Positions 17,885-27,026 of a stretch of DNA of 35,408 nt are shown one piece after another. The translations under genes were made by a program, and so were the position numbers. Origin of the DNA: an uncultured Cellvibrionales bacterium (lineage in GTDB: Bacteria > Pseudomonadota > Gammaproteobacteria > Pseudomonadales > Porticoccaceae); NCBI GenBank assembly GCA_913031145.1, contig CAJWCO010000028.1, positions 1 through 35,408 on the forward strand, in the 5' to 3' direction. The notes beneath the pieces are model-generated. The model had not been told where the DNA came from and ran no database searches. It was given only the letters and a program-made list of their open reading frames with translations. Within the stretch, counting starts at the first letter, position 1. The number at the start of each line of letters is the position of its first letter.

Positions 17885-19864
17885 TTAGGGTTCGATGATA
17901 TTAAACGCTGAATCGAATGGATCAATGAGTGCAAAAAAGCGCAATAGGTCAATCCGACTTCCCTCTACGCTTAAATCATCGGAAAATAGTATCTCGGACA
18001 CACTCGCTTCACTTAAAAGAATATCCAAGAACAGCGCATGAGAGAGATTCAGCGTAGCGTTGGCCGACGGGTCGGGGGCCTGTTTACGGTGGTGGAGAAC
18101 GGAGTTTTCGATCCATAAAACGTAATTTTCGTCGATATCGGTTAGCGTCATATTGATCATTAGATTCACGTCTTCAGCCTCTGGACCGTTTAGATGGGTG
18201 GCCACTGCATCTAAAAAGTTCTCAACGGGCGTTTGTGCCAGTAATTGTCGGGCGTCGTTCATTCTTGTCCCTTCTTGCGTGTTGCCATGTCGTAATTCGT
18301 GGGCACCTGTAAGATAAAAGTTTCGCCAAACGGCAGATTCTGCCTGATAGCCCAACTGATCATAGGTTTCTGCGAGCAGGGTCTTTGCTGGTTGATACTC
18401 AGGCTTTGCGAAAATTACATGGTTGAGGACTTCGGCGACCCATCGATAATTTCCCTTTTCGTAATGCGCACGCGCCTTTGCCAAGACGTTATCGGCTCCG
18501 CCCATAAATTCTAAATAATGTTGGCTTACCGTCGTGGGAGGGAGCGGGTCGAGATGCGCGGGATTGGCGTCAAAGTAGCCAAAGTAAAAGTTATAAACGG
18601 CACGGGCGTTGTGCTTGACAGTGCCATAATACTCGCGACTGGAAGGCGATGTTTGCAATGTGGCGGGTAGGGTTAATTGATCGGCAATCTCAAGGGGCGT
18701 AAGCCCTTGGTTGGCCAAGCGCAATGTCTGATCGTGAATATACTTATAGGTATCACGCTGCTTTTTTAAAAAGTCGGCAATGCGCGCTTGTCCCCACATC
18801 GGCCAGTGGTGTGTGCCGAAGTAGACCTCAGCATCGCCGAAACTCTGCAGAGCTTCGTCGATATAGCGACTCCATACTAGGGCGTCGCGTGTTTTTGCCC
18901 CTCGTAGCGTGTATATGTTATGCAGAGTTCGGTTAATGATCTCGCCCCCGCAAAATGCCTTTTTTTCTGGCAGGTAGAGAGTCAGTTCGGCAGGCGCCTC
19001 GGAACCAGGTACGTTTTGGAAGACAAATTGCACGCCGTCGATGGTCATCGCTTGAGGGGTTCTATTGACTATAATCGTCGGCTTTAATATGCCTATCTCG
19101 CCAAGTCCGACTTCTTTCCCCAGTCCCATATCGACGCGTCCGCGCACTGAGCGTGCCAGCGGTTTGCCCATAAAATAGTCGCCACGGCGCGACATTACCA
19201 TTCCAGCGACGACATTTTCACTGGTCGCTTCATTGATAAAGCCCTCAGGTGCAACAATGGGTACCTTGCGTTGCTCCGCCTCTTCAGCGCTCAAAATTCC
19301 CAGAGCACCGCCAAAATGGTCGACATGGCTGTGTGTGAAGATGATGCCAGTAATGGGTTTTTCGCCTAAATTTTTTCGTGCGAGTTTGAGTGCCATCGCG
19401 GTTGTTTGTTTTGAACTGAGCGAGTCCACAATGATCCAGCCCGAATGACCCTCAATAATGGTGAGATTGGCAAGATCATAACCACGAATTTGGTAAACGC
19501 CGTCCATCACCTTAAACAGCCCATGATTACGGTTGAGCTTTGCTTGCCGCCAAAGGATCGGGTTAACGCTGGGTGGTGCGCGTCCGGATATAAAGTCATA
19601 GCCAGTTTGGTCGAAAATACTGCGCCCCTCTGGGTCGAATACTTGAACCGTGCTGTCTGCGGCAATAAAGCCACGTGTCGCATCGGCTAGATCAGCTTGA
19701 TTCAAGGCGTTCAGCGATTCATACATATTTTCGTTGGCTGCAATCGTTAATGCCGTTGGGGATGACCCATCGGTTACGTCAGAACCCGTTTCAGTATTTT
19801 CCAGCATGTTGTCACAGCCCGTTAAGAGCAGTGCAATGTTCAATAGGATGATTATTTTTTTCAT
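17885..19864 (-). CDS. Lipoprotein metallo-beta-lactamase-fold alkylsulfatase (SdsA1/BDS1 type)
   Basis: A 659-residue type III alkylsulfatase. A lipoprotein signal ends at LLTGC with Cys17, so the enzyme is membrane-anchored outside the cytoplasm. The metallo-beta-lactamase domain carries THSHVDHFGG (His178, His180, Asp182, His183), then GGEIINRTLHNIYTLRGAKTRDA and GTHHWPMWG, all typical of SdsA1. A helical dimerisation domain follows (LEFMGGADNVLAKARAHYEKG... AETYDQLGYQAESAVWRNFYL), then a C-terminal SCP2-like domain that binds the hydrophobic tail (VNLMINMTLTDIDENYVLWI). The family releases sulfate from primary alkyl sulfates such as SDS by C-O cleavage. Domain order and length are normal. 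The lipoprotein anchoring is less usual than a cleaved signal. It appears monocistronic. Confidence 0.92.
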   Translation of the reverse strand: MKKIIILLNIALLLTGCDNMLENTETGSDVTDGSSPTALTIAANENMYESLNALNQADLADATRGFIAADSTVQVFDPEGRSIFDQTGYDFISGRAPPSVNPILWRQAKLNRNHGLFKVMDGVYQIRGYDLANLTIIEGHSGWIIVDSLSSKQTTAMALKLARKNLGEKPITGIIFTHSHVDHFGGALGILSAEEAEQRKVPIVAPEGFINEATSENVVAGMVMSRRGDYFMGKPLARSVRGRVDMGLGKEVGLGEIGILKPTIIVNRTPQAMTIDGVQFVFQNVPGSEAPAELTLYLPEKKAFCGGEIINRTLHNIYTLRGAKTRDALVWSRYIDEALQSFGDAEVYFGTHHWPMWGQARIADFLKKQRDTYKYIHDQTLRLANQGLTPLEIADQLTLPATLQTSPSSREYYGTVKHNARAVYNFYFGYFDANPAHLDPLPPTTVSQHYLEFMGGADNVLAKARAHYEKGNYRWVAEVLNHVIFAKPEYQPAKTLLAETYDQLGYQAESAVWRNFYLTGAHELRHGNTQEGTRMNDARQLLAQTPVENFLDAVATHLNGPEAEDVNLMINMTLTDIDENYVLWIENSVLHHRKQAPDPSANATLNLSHALFLDILLSEASVSEILFSDDLSVEGSRIDLLRFFALIDPFDSAFNIIEP

Positions 19865-20462
19865 GAAATATCTCTGCTTCGGCGTGAGGTGCCACGGGGG
19901 GCTTGAGAAGCATCCCGCGACATAAACTCTTTTATTTTAAACGACATTATAGTGACTGTAGGCAAAATTCTCATACAGCGTTGTATGGCATTTATTCACT
20001 TTTATGCGCGTGTAGTAAGCTCAGTGACGCTCTTACATGCCAATGGGACTAGACAGCAAAAGTGTTAATGTCAACTCGCTGCGTTGGCTGCTTACCGCAA
20101 TCAACCAATCATATGGCGGTTGACGGCTCATCGCATCTGTTTTATGGGGAGCCGTAAAGTAGAAAGGCGCGTCAGCATACGTGGTCTATTCACTAGATTA
20201 TCGCGGCAAGGACGCAAGTCACCTGCTCGAATTGTCGAAAAAGTGTGGTAAAGTCCACGCCGTTTTAACGCTTTGCAGTTCACCGGTTAGGCCGGTGCAA
20301 CACGCCAAGCAACGCGTTTTTTGAAAAAACTTAGGCTCGGTGGCGACCGAGTTGAATCAATCTTTTGCGCAGCAATATTTCGCCCGTCAATGTGAGTTTA
20401 TTGGACGCCAATAGACAACGTTTTAAGAGCCCAAGGGCAACGTCAGAGGTTAAGTTCGCAGG
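19865..20462. other. Divergent intergenic region of about 0.6 kb with clustered inverted repeats
   Basis: It separates the alkylsulfatase gene (minus) from the EamA transporter gene (plus), so it must hold both promoters. The part nearest the transporter contains three short perfect inverted repeats within 71 bases, listed separately at 20281-20351. No open frame here looks real. Confidence 0.45.
20281..20351 (+). repeat. Cluster of three inverted repeats upstream of the transporter gene
   Basis: CACCGG (20281-20286) pairs with CCGGTG (20292-20297). GTTTTTT (20316-20322) pairs with AAAAAAC (20324-20330). CTCGGT (20336-20341) pairs with ACCGAG (20346-20351) around GGCG. All are perfect but short. 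They could form a structured 5' leader for the gene at 20463. No known riboswitch class was recognised. Confidence 0.3.
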
Positions 20463-21344
20463 ATGAATGCAGCAGCGTATGTGTTGGTTAGTGCACTGGG
20501 TTTTGCTCTAATGGGGTTATGCGTAAAAATCGGCGACGCGCGGGGTTTCCCAGTGATGCAGATGATAACCGCGCGCGCGCTCGTGTCACTCGTTTTAAGC
20601 TATTGGGATATTCGTAGGGTCGGTGTGTCCCCGTGGGGAAATAACCCAAAGCTTTTGTGGTTGCGGGGCGCTCTTGGATTAGCCGCATTGATTGCGGTGT
20701 ATACCAGCCTGACGCGGCTGCCATTAGCAGAGGCGACGCTGATTCAATATCTCAACCCGGTTTTCACCGCATTTCTGGCCTGGGTTTTTCTGGGTGAACG
20801 GGTTCACAAGAGTACATTAACTTGCCTGATGTTAGGCATCATCGGTGTCATCATAATTGTAAACCCCCTAGATTTTGGAGGTCAGATTCTGCCGATTGAC
20901 GCCGTAGGGATTGGTGTGTTGGGTGCCGCCGGCAGCGGTGCCGCCTACACACTGTTGCGTTATCTAAGTCGAACAGAGCATTCGTCGGTCATTGTTTTGT
21001 ATTTCCCCTTGGTGTGCTTGCCGGTGTCAGTGGCACTCGGGTGGCCCCAGTTCATCATGCCCGTGGGCATGGACTGGATCTTGCTAATCGCCATTGGCAT
21101 TTTTACGCAAATGGGTCAAGTAGGTTTGACGCGCGGAATGGCGCTCGAGTCTGCAGGTAGAGTCGCTGCGCTAAGTTATATTCAAGTGGTGTTTGCGGCG
21201 CTGTTGGGCATCATTTTTTTACACGACACGGTATTTTTAAATACGTTTATTGGAGGCGCGCTGATTATCGGTGGAGCCCTGATTAGCCAGCGCTCAAATC
21301 ATCTTCACGCAGCGACCCGCGTTGAGCCGCCTGGCCCTGGGTAG
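20463..21344 (+). CDS. EamA/DMT-family transporter
   Basis: A 293-residue inner-membrane protein with ten hydrophobic segments in two homologous halves, as expected for the drug/metabolite transporter superfamily. Characteristic segments include 'RGALGLAALIAVYTSLTRLP' and 'QYLNPVFTAFLAWVFLGERV' in the first half, and 'SYIQVVFAALLGIIFLHDTV' in the second. Members export metabolites, amino acids or toxic compounds, and the substrate cannot be predicted. It stands alone, 598 bases from the divergent sulfatase gene and about 180 bases before the GH10 gene, in the same direction. Confidence 0.88.
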   Translation: MNAAAYVLVSALGFALMGLCVKIGDARGFPVMQMITARALVSLVLSYWDIRRVGVSPWGNNPKLLWLRGALGLAALIAVYTSLTRLPLAEATLIQYLNPVFTAFLAWVFLGERVHKSTLTCLMLGIIGVIIIVNPLDFGGQILPIDAVGIGVLGAAGSGAAYTLLRYLSRTEHSSVIVLYFPLVCLPVSVALGWPQFIMPVGMDWILLIAIGIFTQMGQVGLTRGMALESAGRVAALSYIQVVFAALLGIIFLHDTVFLNTFIGGALIIGGALISQRSNHLHAATRVEPPGPG

Positions 21345-21521
21345 TGTTCGTAAACACCTGCCGGTTAAAGAATTTGTATCGATATATTAACGAGTTTTTT
21401 GTGAGTAAGGGGCAGCACGGTTGCCGACTGTGATTTGTTTGGGGTTTGATTTACACTATTCGCTTGTAAATTTTGACGGTTCTCGAATGCTAGTGAGAAC
21501 CCTGTCTGTTTGGGGACTGAG

Positions 21522-22601
21522 ATGAAAGTAGTTATTTGGGCGGTTTTTTTGGGTGTGTTAGTCAGCGGATGTTATTCAGTCTTAGATGAATCTCCGCATA
21601 TAAGCGAAAGATCACTCCGTAAGACCGCGAACTTTCCCATTGGGACATCACTTCGTTTTCTCCCGTTTATCGTAGATCAACGATTAAAGGCATTACACGA
21701 GCATCATTTTGACAGTTATACCGCGGGAAATGACATGAAAATGCACCGCGTAATGCCATTTGACAATGAGTTTAATTTCCAAACGGTCGACGCTATTGTT
21801 GCATACACCCAGCAGAACGACCAAAGACTCTTCGGACATAATCTTATTTGGCATAGTTCAACGCCTAAGTGGGTGGTTGAGAAAGCGCGCAAGGACCCCC
21901 AGTGGCTGGCAAACTTTATGCGTGAGTATATTCATGCGTATGTCGGTCGTTACAAGGGACTTGTGCATGGATGGGATGTAGTAAATGAGGGCATCAATAC
22001 CCATGGTGGCGGGTATAGAACTGACAGTATTTGGTATGAAATTCTCGGTGAAAAATACATTGAACAGGCATTTCATTACGCCCATGAGGCGGACCCAGAC
22101 GCTGTTTTATTCTATAACGATTTTAACACTGAACGAGATATGGCGAAGTTTGATTTCATGCTATCCATGGTAAAAGATTTACAGGCGCGCGGCGTTCCTA
22201 TTTCGGGTATCGGATTCCAAATGCATATTAGAATGGACATTCCTGATGAGGTCATCGCTGAAACGCTTCAGAAGGCCGCAGACACCGGGCTACAAATTCA
22301 TCTTTCGGAGGTCGATGTGATTTTTAACACCCACAACGACTCGAAGGGTGGAGGCGTTGAAAACTTTACCGTGCTTACCCCTGAAATGCGGGCCGCGCAG
22401 AGAGAAAAATATAAGAACCTGGTGCGTATGTACCGAGAGATTGTTCCGAAAAAACAGCAATATGGTATTACGTTTTGGGGCTTTAACGATCGCGATACGT
22501 GGATAAAAAAGTTTTTTGCAATGATCGATTGGCCGACGCTATACGACGAGGACCTACAAGCGAAACCCGCACTCTTGGGCGTTTTGGAAGGGCTTGACTA
22601 A
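21522..22601 (+). CDS. GH10 endo-beta-1,4-xylanase, lipoprotein
   Basis: A 359-residue single-domain GH10 enzyme. The lipobox LVSGC (Cys17) indicates a lipid-anchored cell-envelope protein. The catalytic domain runs from about residue 35 to the end: YTAGNDMKMHRVMP (66-79), GHNLIWHSSTPKW (105-117), the acid/base Glu156 in WDVVNEG, and the nucleophile Glu263 in IHLSEVDV. The tryptophan-rich end ITFWGFNDRDTW is also typical. ATG 21522 is preferred over an in-frame TTG four codons upstream; GGGG lies six bases before it. It cleaves xylan to xylo-oligosaccharides, and the lipid anchor suggests action at the surface or in the periplasm on short chains. It fits with xylB-xylA and the CBM22 protein in this window. 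Confidence 0.93.
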   Translation: MKVVIWAVFLGVLVSGCYSVLDESPHISERSLRKTANFPIGTSLRFLPFIVDQRLKALHEHHFDSYTAGNDMKMHRVMPFDNEFNFQTVDAIVAYTQQNDQRLFGHNLIWHSSTPKWVVEKARKDPQWLANFMREYIHAYVGRYKGLVHGWDVVNEGINTHGGGYRTDSIWYEILGEKYIEQAFHYAHEADPDAVLFYNDFNTERDMAKFDFMLSMVKDLQARGVPISGIGFQMHIRMDIPDEVIAETLQKAADTGLQIHLSEVDVIFNTHNDSKGGGVENFTVLTPEMRAAQREKYKNLVRMYREIVPKKQQYGITFWGFNDRDTWIKKFFAMIDWPTLYDEDLQAKPALLGVLEGLD

Positions 22602-23294
22602 GTCAGTTTTTTGCGACGAGCGAGTAAGTTGAAATTCGAGACGGATCAAACAAGGTGCCGCGGGCATGACCCTCGATCAGGGGCTTGCAAGATTTAATAT
22701 CTGCACACAAAAAGACGGTGTTCGGTGGGAGGCAGTTGAAACGGGAGCGCGCAAATTGGCGGCGTTTGCCCAGTCTATGGGCCGAGAAAACGTGTGGTTT
22801 AGATGGTTTTCACGCTCTGGGGTTGCCAACCGCGAAACGTTTGGCTACTTGGATGTCAGGTTGTCCGATGGCTTTGAAAAGAGTGCGCAGGATAAGACAA
22901 AATGGGAGGACGCTGGCGGCAGAAAGCAGTACTGAGATCACATGTCTGAGCATGTAGACTGCCGTAATATGGGTGTGATGACCTATATTAAAGTGAGGTA
23001 GATGTAACTTTAGTGCGACTCGATTGGGAGCCGCTATTTGTTGCTTTCGCCCAGTAAGCTTGGCTCTCTTTTAATCTTTCATCGCAGGTGGCCGGACGCT
23101 GCGTAACCTAGCTCGACAACTGGCGCGTAACGGTCTTCAAAAAGCCACGGTTTGGCTGGATTATTTGCTAGGGAAGGGCCAGATCGTGCATTATAATTGG
23201 TAGCCGGCGTAGGCGCGTTTTAGACGCATTTTAAAGAAGCACTGAGACGCGTGTGTCACACCATTGTTTGTTAATAAATTAAGGCTTCAAAGCG
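22602..23294. other. Intergenic region of about 0.7 kb with one doubtful ORF
   Basis: Two overlapping plus-strand frames are open here (22666-22935 and 22685-22957). The first contains RKLAAFAQSMGRENVW, which faintly resembles part of cobalamin-independent methionine-synthase-like proteins, after which the resemblance is lost. Neither frame has a clear ribosome site. A decayed gene fragment is possible but weakly supported. The rest shows nothing recognisable and presumably carries the promoter of the efflux operon. Confidence 0.35.
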
Positions 23295-24728
23295 GTGCAA
23301 AAAACAGGGTATCTAATAGCGATTGCAATAGCAGCTCTAGCTGCTGCGCTCTACATGTTTCAATCGACTGCGGCGGAGGACGATCGCTTGTCTTACCAGA
23401 CACAGTTGGTTGCTCTGGGTGATATTGAAAGTCTCGTTAACGCTTCGGGGGCTATCAAGCCGATGGTCACGGTTGAAGTGGGCTCGGAGTTGTCAGGCGT
23501 GATCTCTGAATTACTGGTGGATTTCAATTCAAGCGTTAAAAAAGGTCAGCTGATCGCGCGGTTGGACAGCCGTACGGTGCGGGCACGGTTGCGGCAGGCG
23601 GAAGCTGATTTGGCTATGGCCAAAGCAAATTTAGCGCAGCAGCAAGCGTCATTGGCTAGATCGGGTGCGCAGCTCACGCGAGCTCAGAACGCCCATATAC
23701 GGCAACGAGAATTATTGGCACGACAGTTGACAAGTGAGGCAGATGTAGACAACAGCCGGGCTAACTTATTGGTTGCCGAGGCTGAGGCGGCGCTGAGTCA
23801 GGCTTTGGTAAGCGCGTCACGCGCGCAAATCCAACAACGCGAAGCACAATTAGAACAGGCTAACTTAGATCTCGAGCGAACTAATATTCGCTCGCCCTTA
23901 GCGGGTATGATTATTAATCGCCAAGTAGATGTGGGACAAACAGTGGCGGCCAGCTTGTCAGCACCTGTTTTGTTTGTGATCGCGCAGGACTTATCGAGGA
24001 TGCAAATCGAGGCTGATATTGACGAGGCGGACATTGGCAAACTCAAACAGGGCCAACTTGTGCGGTTTACCGTAGACGCTTATCCCACGGTAAAGTACCA
24101 AGGTGATGTCTTGCAGGTGCGCAAAGCAGCCAAGACGGTGTCGAATGTGGTGACATACACCGTGATTATCGCGGCAAATAACGCCAATGGCAGTTTGCTG
24201 CCAGGAATGACTGCGAATGTTGATATTATCTTGGGACGCCAGGCAGATGTTTTAAAAGTGCCCAACGCTGCATTACGATTCCGCCCCGCTAAAATGTCGG
24301 CAAGTGAGTCGCGTGGCGAGCAGCGGTTATATTTGCAGATCATGAATTTGAACTTAGATGAAGAGCAAAAAAAATTGGTGGCTCCCATTGTCGAGAGTTT
24401 TCTTGCTGAGCTAAAAGCGTTTCGCGAGGAAAACAAGGGCAGTTGGAATGCAGATAGGGGGATTAACCGTCTTCGGCAGAAATTGAATAATCAGCTCAAA
24501 GCGGTGTTGACGGAAAGCCAGTTTGATCAATTTAGAACCGCGGGCCGACAGCATCGAAAGTCCGGGGGTAGCGGTGGTGAGGTGTGGATTCTGCAAGACG
24601 GAGCGCCGAAGCGTGTGGCCGTGCAAATGGGATTAGCGGGTGATGAATACACCGAGGTTTTGGGAGAGACGTTAAAACAAGGGGATGCGGTGATTGTTCG
24701 CGTTAGCCGCCAGGCTGCACCTTCATGA
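23295..24728 (+). CDS. MacA/HlyD-type efflux adaptor with helical LTxxQ-like insert
   Basis: A 477-residue periplasmic membrane-fusion protein with an N-terminal membrane anchor (residues ~5-22). A lipoyl-like barrel at ~55-90 and 198-230 flanks a long coiled-coil hairpin (~92-197) with heptad-like Ala/Leu/Gln. A beta-barrel follows, including 'LLPGMTANVDIILGRQADVL'. The usual continuation from 'VPNAALRFRP' to 'VWILQDGAPKRVAVQMG' is interrupted by about 95 residues (334-426). These are rich in charged helix and contain DEEQKKLVAPIVESFLAELK and LTESQFDQFR, reminiscent of the LTxxQ motif of Spy/CpxP proteins. The start is GTG with AAGG upstream. It precedes the ATPase and permease genes and would link the inner-membrane pump to a TolC-type channel not in the window. 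Confidence 0.9.
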   Translation: MQKTGYLIAIAIAALAAALYMFQSTAAEDDRLSYQTQLVALGDIESLVNASGAIKPMVTVEVGSELSGVISELLVDFNSSVKKGQLIARLDSRTVRARLRQAEADLAMAKANLAQQQASLARSGAQLTRAQNAHIRQRELLARQLTSEADVDNSRANLLVAEAEAALSQALVSASRAQIQQREAQLEQANLDLERTNIRSPLAGMIINRQVDVGQTVAASLSAPVLFVIAQDLSRMQIEADIDEADIGKLKQGQLVRFTVDAYPTVKYQGDVLQVRKAAKTVSNVVTYTVIIAANNANGSLLPGMTANVDIILGRQADVLKVPNAALRFRPAKMSASESRGEQRLYLQIMNLNLDEEQKKLVAPIVESFLAELKAFREENKGSWNADRGINRLRQKLNNQLKAVLTESQFDQFRTAGRQHRKSGGSGGEVWILQDGAPKRVAVQMGLAGDEYTEVLGETLKQGDAVIVRVSRQAAPS

Positions 24729-24744
24729 CGCAAGGTCTGTTGTA

Positions 24745-25485
24745 ATGATCAAAGTCAGCGGGTTAAAAAAAGCATATCAGTTGGGAGAGCAGAAAATTAG
24801 GGCTCTTAACGGCGTTGATGTCGATATTGCGGAGGGCGAATTCGTCGCAGTTATGGGGTCTTCTGGCTCCGGAAAATCGACTTTTATGAATATGGTTGGA
24901 TGCCTAGATAAGCCCACTCAGGGTGAGATTTCGCTTGAGGGCGAACGGTTATCTGATCTCTCCGTAGAGCAATTAGCTTCGGTGCGTAATCAGAAAATTG
25001 GTTTTGTCTTTCAACAATTTAACTTATTAGCACGAACGAACGCGCTGGAAAATGTCATGCTCCCGTTATTTTACTCGGATGTCGACAAAGTAGAGTGGGC
25101 AGGTCGGGCGAAAGAATGTCTGGAGCAGGTCGGTTTGTCTGATCGATTAAGTCATGATCCATCGCAATTGTCAGGGGGTCAGCAGCAGCGTGTTGCCATA
25201 GCGCGAGCCATGGTTAACAGTCCACGGATTATACTGGCAGATGAGCCCACCGGAGCGCTTGATACAGAAACGGGCTTGGGGGTGATGGAGTTGTTTCAAA
25301 AGCTCAACGCAAACGGGATTACATTGATGGTTGTGACGCATGAGCCTGATATCGCAGCTTTCGCGCAACGCCAGTTAATTTTTCGTGATGGCGTGTTAAT
25401 TTCGGATCAACGCTCAAAGCCTTCAGATGCCGCGCAAATGTTGCGTGAGTTCCGTCTGGAGAGAAGTTTAAAACTCGCCCACTGA
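24745..25485 (+). CDS. MacB-type ABC transporter ATP-binding protein
   Basis: A 246-residue ATPase of the LolD/MacB N-terminal class. Walker A is GSSGSGKST, the Q-loop region is VFQQFNLLARTNALENVMLP, the signature LSGGQQQRVAIARAM, Walker B RIILADEPTGALD, and the H-loop VVTHEPDIA. The ATG at 24745 was chosen because AAGGT lies eight bases before it and the family similarity begins there; upstream in-frame codons overlap the adaptor gene. It is 16 bases after the adaptor stop and 10 bases before the permease start. It provides ATP hydrolysis for a MacAB-type efflux pump that is split into separate ATPase and permease proteins. Confidence 0.94.
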   Translation: MIKVSGLKKAYQLGEQKIRALNGVDVDIAEGEFVAVMGSSGSGKSTFMNMVGCLDKPTQGEISLEGERLSDLSVEQLASVRNQKIGFVFQQFNLLARTNALENVMLPLFYSDVDKVEWAGRAKECLEQVGLSDRLSHDPSQLSGGQQQRVAIARAMVNSPRIILADEPTGALDTETGLGVMELFQKLNANGITLMVVTHEPDIAAFAQRQLIFRDGVLISDQRSKPSDAAQMLREFRLERSLKLAH

Positions 25486-25495
25486 GGCTCTTGTA

Positions 25496-26728
25496 ATGCA
25501 ATTATTCCAGCTATTTTCTGTGGCTTTTACCGCGCTAAGGCTCAATTTATTACGCAGTTTTCTGACCATGTTAGGGGTGATTATTGGCGTCGCCGCGGTG
25601 ATTATTATGGTTGCACTCGGTGCGGGCGCCCAACAAGAAATTGACCGACAACTCGATAGTTTAGGCGGAAATATTTTTATTGTTTCTAACAGCAGAAGAA
25701 ACGCGTCGGGCGCCGCTAAAAAGGCAGGTTCAGTGCAACGATTAGATCTCGACGATGCGGCTTACCTGCAAGCGCAGGTGCCGGGTATCGATCGCGTTGC
25801 TCCCATTTTACGCTCAGAGGGGCAGGTCATTTATGGCAATGTCAACTGGCGAACGCGAGTTGATGGAATTGATTCAGGTGCCTTTATTGCGCGGAATTTG
25901 CAACTCGACGAGGGTCGCGTGTTCAGCGCCCAGGAACTTCGAAGTGCGACTAAGGTGGTGATTCTTGGTGAGACAGTCCGCGCGGAGCTGTTTGGCGAAG
26001 GACGCGCCCTGGGCCAGGTCGTGAGGATTAATAATTTTAATGCGAAGGTCATCGGTACGTTGCTACCCAAAGGGCAGAGTCAGTATGGCGATGATCTTGA
26101 CGACGTGATGTTTATGCCCTTGGAGGCCGTTCGAAAACGAATTCAGGGCGTTTCGAAAAGCCAACCCAAGTCGGTGAGTTGGTTGGTGGTCAAAATGCTC
26201 GATGGCTATGATATGACCTTTGCCGAAGACGATATTAAAGAGGCGTTACGTGTGAATATGAAAGTGCCCGCGGACCAAACGGATACTTTTCGGGTTCGAA
26301 ATATGTCGCAAATATTGACCGCTGGCGCAGAGACAGAGCAGGTTTTCAATCGTCTGTTAGCGTCAGTCGCCTCCGTGAGCTTGCTAGTAGGGGGCATCGG
26401 TATTATGAATATTATGCTGGTTTCTGTGACCGAAAGAACCCGCGAGATAGGACTTCGCATGGCCTTGGGGGCGACGCCTGTCGATATTCTTCGTCAGTTT
26501 TTAATCGAAGCGATCACGCTGTGTGGGCTCGGCGGTGCGATGGGTATTTCGATCGCCATGCTGGCCACAACGATGATTGAAACGTATTTAGGAAATGCCG
26601 CGGTGATCGAACTGCGGATCGTTGTTATTAGCGTCCTTTTTTCTGCATCAATCGGTATTTTCTTCGGTTATTACCCGGCGCGGCGAGCTTCGAAACTGCA
26701 GCCCATCGATGCGCTTAGACGTGAGTGA
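25496..26728 (+). CDS. MacB-type ABC transporter permease (FtsX family)
   Basis: A 410-residue inner-membrane permease. TM1 is in the first 45 residues (RSFLTMLGVIIGVAAVIIMV), a large periplasmic MacB_PCD domain covers ~46-275, and three TM helices close the protein. The mechanotransmission segment 'LLVGGIGIMNIMLVSVTERT' followed by REIGLRMALGATPVDILRQF is diagnostic. The end 'YYPARRASKLQPIDALRRE' is also typical. With the two upstream genes it forms a complete MacAB-type efflux operon of the ABC type that exports macrolides, peptides or lipids in relatives. The substrate is unknown. Confidence 0.94.
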   Translation: MQLFQLFSVAFTALRLNLLRSFLTMLGVIIGVAAVIIMVALGAGAQQEIDRQLDSLGGNIFIVSNSRRNASGAAKKAGSVQRLDLDDAAYLQAQVPGIDRVAPILRSEGQVIYGNVNWRTRVDGIDSGAFIARNLQLDEGRVFSAQELRSATKVVILGETVRAELFGEGRALGQVVRINNFNAKVIGTLLPKGQSQYGDDLDDVMFMPLEAVRKRIQGVSKSQPKSVSWLVVKMLDGYDMTFAEDDIKEALRVNMKVPADQTDTFRVRNMSQILTAGAETEQVFNRLLASVASVSLLVGGIGIMNIMLVSVTERTREIGLRMALGATPVDILRQFLIEAITLCGLGGAMGISIAMLATTMIETYLGNAAVIELRIVVISVLFSASIGIFFGYYPARRASKLQPIDALRRE

Positions 26729-27026
26729 TGGGCGTGTTGATGGAGGTAAAGGAGCGCACCTCTTGCGGTGATCATTACCATTTCGTTGCGTCTTTACCCG
26801 AGTGGCTAGCGCGCTCTGGGATGTATTTCAGCGCTTTTTCCTTCCATCATAACGATCCGAAAAATGTCGGCTAGTTACCGTTATCGACTAACAAGGCGCT
26901 CGCTCACAAAGGATATAGTCAACATGACTACACTATAGTATTATGTTGCTGGCGAGTGGGATTGGCCGGGGTACTGTGGTTTGAGACTTTGCCGTCTTCA
27001 AATAAAAAAATAAGGTGCGAGAAAAA
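26729..27026. other. Intergenic region upstream of xylulokinase
   Basis: About 300 bases between the efflux operon and the xylose genes. Apart from the inverted repeat at 26920-26948, no feature is recognised. It should contain the promoter of the xylB-xylA operon, but no clear -35/-10 pair was identified. Confidence 0.45.
26920..26948. promoter_or_regulatory. Inverted repeat upstream of xylulokinase gene, possible operator
   Basis: CAACAT (26920-26925) and ATGTTG (26943-26948) form a 6-base inverted repeat around a spacer that contains the perfect palindrome ACTATAGT (26932-26939). It lies about 80 bases before the xylulokinase ATG, a suitable place for a regulator of xylose use. The two symmetry centres do not coincide, so this is tentative. 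Confidence 0.3.
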
